A stretch of DNA of 64,000 nucleotides from Pseudorasbora parva. Taxonomy: Eukaryota > Chordata > Actinopteri > Cypriniformes > Gobionidae. Under the pieces are notes generated by a model, which was given only the letters and a program-made list of their open reading frames with translations, ran no database searches and had not been told where the DNA came from. Numbering within the stretch: the first letter of the stretch is position 1; each line of letters starts with the position of its first letter. The position numbers and the translations under genes were made by a program. The stretch is from NCBI RefSeq assembly GCF_024679245.1, contig NC_090173.1:27554160-27618159 (forward strand). The letters run 5' to 3'. This document shows, in pieces, positions 32,656 through 42,550 of this stretch.

Positions 32656-35129
32656 GAGCGGCTACCAGACGCTCCACTAGGGACGGGCGGGACAGACCAG
32701 GGCGGGACGGGCGGGACAGACCAGGGCGGGACGGGAGGGACAGACCAGGGCGGGACGGGAGGGACAGACCAGGGCGGGACGGGAGGGACTGACCAGGGGG
32801 GCACGGGAGGGACTGACCAGGGGGGCACGGGAGGGACTGACCAGGGGGGCACGGGAGGGACTGACCAGGGGGGCACAGGAGGGACTGACCAGGGGGGCAC
32901 GGGAGGGACTGACCAGGAAGAAACAGACAAGGGAGGGGTAAACAAGGGAGGAACGAGGAAAACAAAAAGTTCAGGAGGCCATGGTGGCCCACAAAGTTCG
33001 AATGGCCAGGGAGGCCCACCAAGTTCAAGCGGCCGGGGCGGCCCATAGAGTTCAGGCAGCCAGGGCAGTGCGGGTAGAGCAGGGCGCCAGGGAGGCGCGG
33101 TGAGAGCAGGGCGCCAGAGAGGCGCGGTGAGTGCAGGGGGCGCCAGGGAGGCGCGGTGAGAGCAGCACACTTTAGTGGCGCGGTGAGAGCAGGACGCCTC
33201 AGCGGCGCACGGAGAGCAGGGCGCCTCAGCGGCGCACGGAGAGCAGGGCGCCTCAGCGGCGCACGGAGAGCAGGGCGCCTCAGCGGCGCACGGAGAGCAG
33301 GGCGCCTCAGCGGCGCACGGAGAGCAGGGCGCCTCAGCGGCGCACGGAGAGCAGGACGCCTCAGCGGCGCACGGAGAGCAGGACGCCTCAGCGGCGCACG
33401 GAGAGCAGGACGCCTCAGCGGCGCACGGAGAGCAGGACGCCTCAGCGGCGCACGGAGAGCAGGACGCCTCAGCGGCGCACGGAGAGCAGGGCGCCTCAGC
33501 GGCGCACGGAGAGCAGGGCGCCTCAGCGGCGCACGGAGAGCAGGGCGCCTCAGCGGCGCACGGAGAGCAGGGCGCCTCAGCGGCGCACGGAGAGCAGGGC
33601 GCCTCAGCGGCGCACGGAGAGCAGGGCGCCTCAGCGGCGCACGGAGAGCAGGGCGCCTCAGCGGCGCACGGAGAGCAGGGCGCCTCAGCGGCGCACGGAG
33701 AGCAGGGCGCCTCAGCGGCGCACGGAGAGCAGGGCGCCTCAGCGGCGCACGGAGAGCAGGGCGCCTCAGCGGCGCACGGAGAGCAGGACGCCTCAGCGGC
33801 GCACGGAGAGCAGGACGCCTCAGCGGCGCACGGAGAGCAGGACGCCTCAGCGGCGCACGGAGAGCAGGGCGCCTCAGCGGCGCACGGAGAGCAGGGCGCC
33901 TCAGCGGCGCACGGAGAGCAGGGCGCCTCAGCGGCGCACGGAGAGCAGGGCGCCTCAGGGGCGCACAGAGAGCAGGGCGCCTCAGCGGCGCACGGAGAGC
34001 AGGGCGCCTCAGGGGCGCACGGAGAGCAGGGCGCCTCAGCGGCGCACGGAGAGCAGGGCGCCTCAGCGGCGCACGGAGAGCAGGGCGCCTCAGCGGCGCA
34101 CGGAGAGCAGGGCGCCTCAGCGGCGCACGGAGAGCAGGGCGCCTCAGCGGCGCACGGAGAGCAGGGCGCCTCAGCGGCGCACGGAGAGCAGGGCGCCTCA
34201 GCGGCGCACGGAGAGCAGGACGCCTCAGCGGCGCAGGCAGGGCGTTGGGGAAACTTCTCCAGTCCAGCAGTATCCACCAGCACTGGGACCACCGGAATAC
34301 GATCTGCTGGCATTGGGACCACCGGTACATGATCTGCCGGAACTGGGACCACCGGAACACGATCCACCAGCACAGGGACCACCGGAACACGATCCACCGG
34401 CACAGGGACCACCGGAACACGATCCACCAGGACAGGGACCACCGGCAAACGATCCACCGGAACTGGGACCACCGGAACTGCCCTCGGGGCTTCGGATAAA
34501 GCCCTGTGCTCCTTCCACGCATGCAGGACTGCCACCACAAAGCATCCCATCACAGCCCTCCAGGCCGTTTCCGGACTCGGGACCACCGGAACGGAGTCCG
34601 CCGGCACAGGGACCACCGGAAAACGATCCACCGGCACAGGGACCACCGGAACACGATCCACCGGCACAGGGACCACCGGAGCACGATCCACCGGCACAGG
34701 GACCACCGGAGCACGATCCACCGGCACAGGGACCACCGGAGCACAATCCACCGGCACAGGGACCACCAGAACACGATCCACCGGCACAGGGACCACCGGA
34801 ACATGATCCACCGGCACAGGGACCACCGGAACACGATCCACCGGCACTGGGACCACCGGAACACGATCCACCGGCACCACCGGAACACGATCCACCGGAA
34901 CACGATCCACCGGCACAGGGACCACTGGCACAGGGACCACCGGAACACGATCCACCGGAACTGGGACAACCGGAGTTGTGGATGACACCCTGTGCTTCTC
35001 CCAAGCATGCAGGACTGCCACCACAAAGCCTCCCATAACAGCCCTCCAGGCCATGTCTGGACTCGGGATTCCCGGACTCGGGACCCCCGGGACTGGCACC
35101 GAGGGAGAACTTCTCTGCTGAGTCCTCAT
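32640..35129 (-). CDS. Long repeat-built ORF of the LTR element (function unknown)
   Basis: I do not recognise this frame. From the ATG at 35129 it stays open for about 829 codons and ends at the base where the purine tract meets the 3' LTR. Its N-terminal part has two related blocks with AWRAVMGGFVVAVLHAW and AWRAVMGCFVVAVLHAW, each followed by V-P-V-V-P-V-P-V-D-R repeats (10 residues). Then come about 39 copies of C-S-P-C-A-A-E-A-P (9 residues), a short linker, and about 10 copies of W-S-V-P-P-V-P-P (8 residues). No gag, zinc knuckle or enzyme motif is seen. Other frames in the arrays are also open because the units lack stops, so openness alone is weak evidence of coding. The run through non-repeat joints is the better argument. 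Confidence 0.3.
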   Translation of the reverse strand: MRTQQRSSPSVPVPGVPSPGIPSPDMAWRAVMGGFVVAVLHAWEKHRVSSTTPVVPVPVDRVPVVPVPVVPVPVDRVPVDRVPVVPVDRVPVVPVPVDRVPVVPVPVDHVPVVPVPVDRVLVVPVPVDCAPVVPVPVDRAPVVPVPVDRAPVVPVPVDRVPVVPVPVDRFPVVPVPADSVPVVPSPETAWRAVMGCFVVAVLHAWKEHRALSEAPRAVPVVPVPVDRLPVVPVLVDRVPVVPVPVDRVPVVPVLVDRVPVVPVPADHVPVVPMPADRIPVVPVLVDTAGLEKFPQRPACAAEASCSPCAAEAPCSPCAAEAPCSPCAAEAPCSPCAAEAPCSPCAAEAPCSPCAAEAPCSPCAAEAPCSPCAPEAPCSPCAAEAPCSLCAPEAPCSPCAAEAPCSPCAAEAPCSPCAAEAPCSPCAAEASCSPCAAEASCSPCAAEASCSPCAAEAPCSPCAAEAPCSPCAAEAPCSPCAAEAPCSPCAAEAPCSPCAAEAPCSPCAAEAPCSPCAAEAPCSPCAAEAPCSPCAAEAPCSPCAAEAPCSPCAAEASCSPCAAEASCSPCAAEASCSPCAAEASCSPCAAEASCSPCAAEAPCSPCAAEAPCSPCAAEAPCSPCAAEAPCSPCAAEAPCSPCAAEASCSHRATKVCCSHRASLAPPALTAPLWRPALTAPPWRPALPALPWLPELYGPPRPLELGGPPWPFELCGPPWPPELFVFLVPPLFTPPLSVSSWSVPPVPPWSVPPVPPWSVPPVPPWSVPPVPPWSVPPVPPWSVPPVPPWSVPPVPPWSVPPVPPWSVPPVPPWSVPPVPSGASGSRSLRRG
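32690..32930. repeat. 24-bp minisatellite, about 10 copies
   Basis: Units such as GCGGGACGGGAGGGACAGAC plus CAGG repeat with GGGGGCACGGGAGGGACTGA variants. Confidence 0.92.
33187..34235. repeat. 27-bp minisatellite, about 39 copies
   Basis: The unit is GAGCAGGGCGCCTCAGCGGC plus GCACGGA. Most copies are identical. A G-to-A variant (GAGCAGGACGCC) occurs in blocks (33354-33484, 33784-33845 and the last copy), and CTCAGGGGCG variants occur near 33955 and 34012. The clustering implies recent unit exchange. Confidence 0.95.
34264..34965. repeat. 30-bp minisatellite in two blocks
   Basis: The unit is ACCACCGGAACACGATCCAC plus CGGCACAGGG. Blocks at about 34264-34480 and 34581-34965 are separated by an 80-bp segment that recurs at about 34988-35068, shifted by 487 bp. 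The whole module was therefore duplicated. Confidence 0.9.
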
Positions 35130-35130
35130 T

Positions 35131-35147
35131 GTAAGGTTGGATCCTTC
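35131..35147 (-). promoter_or_regulatory. Predicted self-primer binding site
   Basis: Directly after the 5' LTR the minus strand reads GAAGGATCCAACCTTAC. Its AAGGATCCAAC (11 nt) is the exact reverse complement of GTTGGATCCTT in the LTR (complement of 35333-35343). No TGG tRNA-type start is present. Tf1/sushi-group elements are known to prime with their own 5' RNA end. Confidence 0.65.
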
Positions 35148-35515
35148 TGTCACGTCACAGACAAGGGAAAAGGGTGCAAGGACTCAAGTGCAGAAAATGA
35201 TAATTTATTATAAAATAAAACAAACTCAAAACAAAACCCACGAGGGGGAAAAACACATAATAGAATAATATAAATACAAACTTAAACAAACCAACAGAAT
35301 CACGGGGAGGACGGAAGACGCAGACATTACACAAGGATCCAACACAGACTGACAAACACAAGGAGATTATAAAGGGAACAAACAAGGCAGATAATGAGGG
35401 AGAACAGGTGGGGCAAATAAACCAATAATCAGATAACAAGAAGGGCGGGGTTGACATTAGACCGGAGACATGACAAAACCCACATGTGCACACAAGACAG
35501 GACAGACATGTGACA
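35148..35515 (-). repeat. 5' LTR of the minisatellite LTR element
   Basis: Same length as the other LTR and no difference seen. The promoter copy would be this one; AATCT follows it at 35516-35520. Confidence 0.93.
35368..35371 (-). promoter_or_regulatory. TATA box of the LTR promoter (predicted)
   Basis: On the minus strand the sequence is CTTTATAATC. TATA lies 28 nt upstream of 35343, where the segment GTTGGATCCTT that can pair with the primer site begins. A self-priming RNA should start at that segment, so the distance agrees with a normal TATA-to-start spacing. Confidence 0.6.
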
Positions 35516-35654
35516 AATCTAATGTTAGCTTCACTTCCTGTCTCCTGAGATACCTTCATCTGATCAATTTTTGAAGGCAGCACACATGAATCCTTCACTG
35601 CCTTTGATATCCCACAATCCTGTGCTTTCCATTCAGTGACAGTTTTTACCAATA

Positions 35655-35835
35655 TTTTTCACTTCAGATGTCTCTGTCTAGCGAAAAAATTACTAATGGA
35701 GTAATTAGATATGTGTTTAGTTCCCACCAAAGCTCACTCTATTTTGGTTTAGATCATTAAACTGTTACACTCTCTTAAAAGTCTGTCCGAAATTAGTTTC
35801 GTGAGGTGCTTTTGTGCACAAAATGCTGCCTTACA
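35655..35835. repeat. Dispersed repeat without the SINE segment
   Basis: CACTTCAGATGTCTCTGTCT and AGTCTGTCCGAAATTAGTTT align with 12950-13270, but the tRNA-like middle part is absent. Confidence 0.55.
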
Positions 35836-36506
35836 AGCCATTGCCTGATAAGGCAGCGAGGCAACGAGTCAACTGCCTGTTTTCGGACGCAGCCATTCCC
35901 TCCACCAACACTATCATAACTAGAGCACATTCACATCAGTTTGATTGCGAGTTACTGTCAGTTAAGTTACTACAGCCTACAAATTGCAAAACAGCTTTCA
36001 AAACAAAAACAAAAATGATATCAAGAAGAGGTAGCTTAATCTTGTGAACAGCTACCTTGATAGACAGCTGAGGATCACACGAGCACCTGCCTCTGCAGTG
36101 ACTTTACCGTTACACCGGATAGTTTTACAAACTTTCATTGGAAAGAACTGGGATCCACTGAAAAAAAAAAAATCTGCTACAGAATGGGGTCGAATCGATT
36201 ATCTCCCAAGCCGGCCTTCATCCTCCTGTCCTGCCGACATCTGGTGCTGTCATGAACTGTACGTGAGGCAGCGTTGTCTTGTGTGCTTATGGCAGCATTC
36301 CCATGAGTGGGCGTGGTTTCAGCACAGACAGCGGACACGCCTCCAGCTTTAAGAGCAGAGAATGCTGCTTATTTTTTCAAGGTTTTGATAAGCTTTTTAA
36401 TTACTTGGCAATTTTTTTTTGGAGATTCAAATTTGGCTAGTTGGTTAATAACACATTTATGAGAATGTTAACTCAATATTAACTCTATTTTGACTTTACA
36501 GGGACT
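35836..36506. mobile_element. Probable TTAA-type DNA element, left end unknown
   Basis: The right end GACTTTACAGGGACT meets TTAA at 36507-36510, and Gypsy B protease sequence resumes immediately beyond it. AGTGGGCGTGGTTTCAGC and AGCAGAGAATGCTGCTTATT are wording I associate with a common cyprinid repeat. I could not find the left terminus. Confidence 0.4.
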
Positions 36507-36510
36507 TTAA

Positions 36511-37640
36511 AGTCCAGGTTCAGACATGCATTTGGACCTAACACAGGCGGTGCTGGCATATTGACAATGTAAAAGTTCATCAATGCTTCTCTGTCTTTGC
36601 ACCTGCACGGTAATGCAGCTGTGCCTTTTACTGTGAGCATTTGACCACCATATCCAGTGAGGCTGTGTTTAGTCAGTCTGACCTTGCTGATCTTTTAGTC
36701 AATGAAATGTATGCAGTTGAATGATATTTACCTGTGCTCCAGTGTCCAACTTGGAACTAACTTTATTTTTGTATTTTTCCAACATGTCTGCAAAGGCTTG
36801 TTCTGTGTCACATGACTTTTTGCAGGACTGCATCCATGGAAAATGCTGCATGTGAGTCTTCCTCATCATGAAAAGCTTTTTTGAAATCACATTCCTTTTG
36901 AAAGTAGAACGACACACTTTGGCAAAGTGATTGCGTTTTCTGCTTTTGGCACATTGCTTACCTTCAGCGGGGCATTTCTCAGAAGGACCGTGAGCCTGTT
37001 TGCCATAGTAACCACAATTTCTGCCGTTCTCCTCAACGTCATTGCTGCTCTGATGAAAAGCTTTCATTCCAGCTTTTGCTGTTCGCTTCCATGACTCTTT
37101 CTGGGTTCTGACTGATCGCGGGGGTTGTATGCGCTGTTTGCAAACGTTTTGAGCTGACCTAGTGCATCTTTGTGTGATCTGGCTATAGCCTATCTATGGC
37201 CTTGTCTAGCATTAACTCAGCAGCTTCTCCCGCACTTGCGGAGAGTTAATATCAAACACGATGCGATCTCTTACCATTTCCTCGCTGTCTGCATAAGCAA
37301 AATCTTTCACTAATAGTCTTAGTTCAGTCACAAATTGCTCAAAACTTCCTTTGGCTCCTTGATTTTGCTCATTAGATATGTATCTGGCGAAAATTGTGTT
37401 TGTTTTGGGAATCACATACACTTGGTATTTGTCGTAGTAAGTTTGCAACACCTTTGCTTCATCTGTCATCAGCATCCAGGTGTTGAAGATATCTCTTCCT
37501 TTCTCTCCTATTCACAGGAGCAAATAACTGCACTTTTCGTCTTCATCCATTTTCTTCAATGGACCCGCGAACATGAGCTCTGCATGCTGTCTGAACTGGA
37601 ACTTGAACATGCATCTGGTAAGTTAGATAATTCCCAACTC
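36511..37640 (-). pseudogene. Gypsy element B: gag and protease remnant
   Basis: The minus strand encodes a gag core (37212-37640; KYQVYVIPKTNTIFARYISN and SFEQFVTELRLLVKDFAYAD, ending QVREKLLS). Nucleocapsid-like cysteine segments follow (CGYYGKQAHGPSEKCP and CAKSRKRNHFAKVC near 36940-37030), with several expected cysteines changed. Then come a protease with KLDTGAQVNII near 36730 and a protease end near 36511-36700 (LTGYGGQMLTVKGTAALPC). Stops and frameshifts break it. Order and strand agree with the integrase remnant at 30090-30905, so this is probably the 5' part of one element now spread by later insertions. RT was not found. Confidence 0.78.
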
Positions 37641-39094
37641 ATGTGCGGCGATAGTACTCCGGAAAAAAATCAATGTTAGTCACTTGGGCATGCAGTCTTA
37701 AATAAGGAGACGCACAACGAGTACCGAACAAACAAGCTCTTACTAGACAATGTGCAGCCGTATTCAATCGTTACATACAACTGGAACCAAGCCAGTAACC
37801 CACAGCAACATGTCGCTGTAAAGTAGTTTCGTAAATATTCAGTTTAGGTGAATATTACAGTCCCCTTCCCTTTTTTGGAAAACCCATGCCGTAGAGTATC
37901 TTAATTTCAAAAATGGTTCAGATTTATCAAGACACCTTTATTGCAAAGATTTGAAAACTGAGATCTTATGTCCCCTGATCTATGAGATACATTCTTTGAA
38001 CATTCCTCTGAGGATACACAAACTACATACTATAAATGCATAAATACATATGGCACATATATAGAAGTGCTTTTGAGCCATATCTTATTGCACATCTTGC
38101 GCATTTTGTGTGCAGAAAGCAGAGCTTTCACCTAGATTTAATGAGTGTGGCAGTAAAGCTGTCTAAAAGGTCTTCACAGTGCTTTAGATTATGTGGCCAC
38201 ATTAAGAGCAGAACGAATTGTGTTTGTGAGGAACGGCCTATCATGCCTCACCGGGTGACACATGGAGGCCAAACTTAAACGGCTCCTTAGAAGTTCAGTG
38301 ACAGATTACCAGCTAACACCTCAAGAATGTTTAATCAAGCCGGGCCTATCAGTGTCTGTGTCTTGTGTGCATTTGTGTGATATTAAGACAGCTGGAGGCA
38401 GACATTTAGAAACATCAATGGAAGCCTCCCTGAAGCTCACAAAGATGGTGAGCTACCTCGATGAGGTCTCAAAGGCTACAAGAGTCTTGATGAGAGCTGG
38501 GAATATAGACTAGAATCACACTTTCACCACACTGCTGGTTTTAACTTTTGGTTGGTAAATGTTTATTTTAGCTTTAAATGAAAAAGAATATTTAACCACA
38601 CTTCACTTCCAGGACAGAGTGTTATGAGGCATTTAACTATGTAGCAACACTGCTTTATACATTTATATCAATATTTTAATCTCATTTACAAAAAAAGCAA
38701 ACTGAAGCAAATAATTAATAATCAAAAAATGTTTTAATCCTTTTTGTTAAAAAAAAAAAATCCATAACGATGACAGTAAACTGACAATCCAACTATAAAG
38801 AAAGGAGGCTTTCGAGAAGGGTGCAGAGCAGGTAACAGACAAGGACCAGGATCAGCCAGAGGGGCGCTTTGACTGAATGTCCAGGGAGGACCTGAGGACT
38901 GACTGATGGAGGTGGAGCAGAACGCGACCCAGGCAGAGCTAAGAGGCAAATGGACCAGAGAAACATCCACGGCCCGGAAGCCCAAGGTGGAACCGCTGCT
39001 TCATGGGGTCAAGTTGGAGACAGGGGCTCGGTGGACCAGGGCAACGATGGAGCGAGTGAGGAATCTAAAGGGAAACAGCAGCCATTTTTGCTTT
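37641..39094. other. Non-coding DNA, nothing recognised
   Basis: The short frame at 38262-38513 has no recognisable content. The stretch at 38760-39080 is richer in G and C and has weak open frames on both strands. I cannot assign it. Confidence 0.4.
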
Positions 39095-39816
39095 ATGGCC
39101 GGGTACATTATCCTGTTGAAAGAGTCACAGCCACCAAGCAATACTGTTTCCATGAAAGGGTGCACATGGTCTGCAACAATGCTTAGCTAGGTGGTATGTG
39201 TCAAAGTAACATCCACATGGATTGCAGGTTTCCCAGCAGAACATTGCCCAAAGAATCCCACTGCCTCTGCTGGCTTGGCTTCTGCCCATATACTGGTGCC
39301 ATGTGTTCCCAGATAAGCAACGCGCCGCATCCACGTAACGTTAAAAAAGGCGATTTATCAGATCAGGCCTTCTTCTTCCATTGCTCCGTGGTCCAGTGCC
39401 CACTATTGGCAAATTTGTTGGTGGAAAGTGGTCAACATGGGCACCATGAATGGTCTGTGGCTATGCAGCTCCATATACAACAAACTGCAATGCACTGTTT
39501 CCAAATGTAACCAGCATTAACTTCTTGAGCAATTTGAGCTACAGTAGCTTGTCTGTTTGATAGGACCACATGGGCCAGCCTTTGCTCCACACATGCATCA
39601 ATGAGCCTTGGCCTAGCTATTACAATTTGACACCAGTCAAACTCGCTCAAGTCCTTACGCTTGCCCATTTTTCATGCTTCCAACACATCCACTTTGAGGA
39701 CAGAATGTTCACTTGCTGCCTAATAAATCCCACCCACTAACATGTGCCATGATGAAGAGATAAGTAGTGTTATTCACTTCACCTCTCACCGGTCATAATG
39801 TTATGCCTGATCAGTG
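39095..39816 (-). mobile_element. Tc1-like transposon copy C2, degenerate
   Basis: The copy matches family C: the left part holds CAACATTGCCCA-type transposase sequence in inverse, the middle has GAGCTACAGTAGCTTG (inverse of C1), and the minus-strand start MGKRKDLSEFDWCQIVIARP is at 39668. The right end reads GTCATAATGTTATGCCTGAT before TA at 39817. Frames are short and broken. Confidence 0.82.
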
Positions 39817-39818
39817 TA

Positions 39819-39823
39819 TGCAC

Positions 39824-39888
<65 letters not shown>
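39819..39888. repeat. (CA)n microsatellite
   Basis: About 70 bases of CA with one CAAACA interruption, adjoining the Tc1 end. Confidence 0.96.
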
Positions 39889-41499
<1,611 letters not shown>

Positions 41500-41843
41500 C
41501 ACATAAATGCGTATAAATAGTACGAGTGTGCAATGTCGTGGAATGTATACGCCAAAACTCATTTTGGCGTGCATATGATACGCTGTTTTTCGCGTGCATA
41601 TGATACGCTCTTTATGGCGTATATATGACACGCGCTTGGGTAGGTTTAGGGTAGTGGGCCGTATATATGACACGCGTTTGGGTAGGTTTAGGGTGGTGGG
41701 GTGGGGGGTTCGTATGTATAATACGCCATAAAATGCGTATCATATGCACGCGAAAAACAGCGTGCCATAGACACGCCAAAATGAGTTTTGGCGTATACAT
41801 TCCACGACATTGCACACTCGTACTATTTATACGCATTTATGTG
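41500..41843. repeat. 344-bp palindromic repeat with near-perfect arms
   Basis: The left arm starts CACATAAATGCGTATAAATA and the right arm ends in its exact complement, TATTTATACGCATTTATGTG. The match continues with few differences for about 130 bases per arm. The centre holds two copies of GGGTAGGTTTAGGGT and a G-rich GGTGGGGTGGGGGG. The arms are full of ATACGC, GCGTAT and CGCGTG words. Part of it recurs at 16490-16585. Confidence 0.88.
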
Positions 41844-41887
41844 AGAATAGGCTGGTAAAAAAATGTGTCTGACTGAAGATGACACTT

Positions 41888-42438
41888 AAGGCGGACACTG
41901 TGCGATTTTTCAAAATCCTTTGCGAATGTCCCTTGTCAGACTGTACGAACATGATCCCCGATGTAAGCCATGTCACACTGTAAGATCTCAGTTGGCATTA
42001 ATGTCAGACTGCACGATAGTGAAGGCGCGCTAAAGACGGATGCACGCAAGAAAACTCGTCCGGAGTTTTATATCATCAATGAATGACGCGTTCAGTGACA
42101 GTGAGCTGCATTACACGCGGTACTGAAATGCTGGCTACAAAGAAATCTCCAGCTCTTGTTTTTGTCATAGTTTGTCTTGAAAAACCAATATATTTGACTG
42201 TCGTTGAAGGAGAAGTCACACTGCAGGATTGTGTGCAAAATCTTCTGACACTGCCAGAATTTCGTCTGAGATAAAATTTGATCGCAGCGCTCATTAATCG
42301 ACTGCCAGTGAACATGTCAAATTAACAACCAAAGACGTCAGATTTTAGCCGAGATCTGAGGAATCATTTAGGATTTGCTAAATTTGTCTCAGACGGCCAA
42401 ATCGTGGCCAAAATCGCACTGTGTGCACCCGGCTTTAA
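41888..42438. mobile_element. Probable MITE with GCGGACAC-type ends
   Basis: The left end AAGGCGGACACTGTGCGATT and the right end AATCGCACTGTGTGCACCCG plus GCTTT are imperfect inverted repeats, flanked by TTA-like bases. GTCAGACTG and TCGCAC words recur inside. No transposase was seen. The exact termini and duplication are unsure. Confidence 0.5.
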
Positions 42439-42476
42439 GTGGCTGTTCACTAGGGTTATTTCAAAATTCAGAATTG

Positions 42477-42485
42477 ATCAATCAC

Positions 42486-42549
<64 letters not shown>
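42477..42549. repeat. (CAAT)n microsatellite
   Basis: About 18 copies of CAAT, followed by degenerate CCAT units. Confidence 0.96.

Positions 42550-42550
<1 letters not shown>

Larger units (their letters stand above)
32272..35515 (-). mobile_element. Non-autonomous LTR element with minisatellite interior
   Basis: Two 368-bp LTRs (32272-32639 and 35148-35515) bound 2508 bp. The target duplication AATCT is perfect (32267-32271 and 35516-35520). On the minus strand the LTRs begin TGTCACATG and end GTGACA, a purine tract precedes the 3' LTR and a primer site follows the 5' LTR, so the element is transcribed right to left. The interior has no gag, protease, RT or integrase signature and is mainly three tandem arrays. 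No LTR difference was seen by eye, so the insertion appears recent. The Tf1/sushi grouping is inferred from the self-priming signature. Confidence 0.9.

Noticed and set aside
33156..34499. 447-codon plus-strand frame rich in G, A and R
   Set aside because: It is the antisense of the 27-bp minisatellite; open only because the unit has no stop in that frame, and it does not extend through the element joints.
32651..34540. 629-codon minus-strand frame of L-R-R-P-A-L-R-A-P repeats
   Set aside because: Alternative frame of the same arrays; the frame ending at 32640 covers the whole interior and is the better candidate.
33187..34965. Possible CRISPR array
   Set aside because: Units are contiguous with no unique spacers and the setting is a fish LTR element; it is a minisatellite.
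34313..35038. Plus-strand P-P-E-H-D-P-P-A-Q-G repeat frame
   Set aside because: Antisense reading of the 30-bp array in an element transcribed from the other strand.
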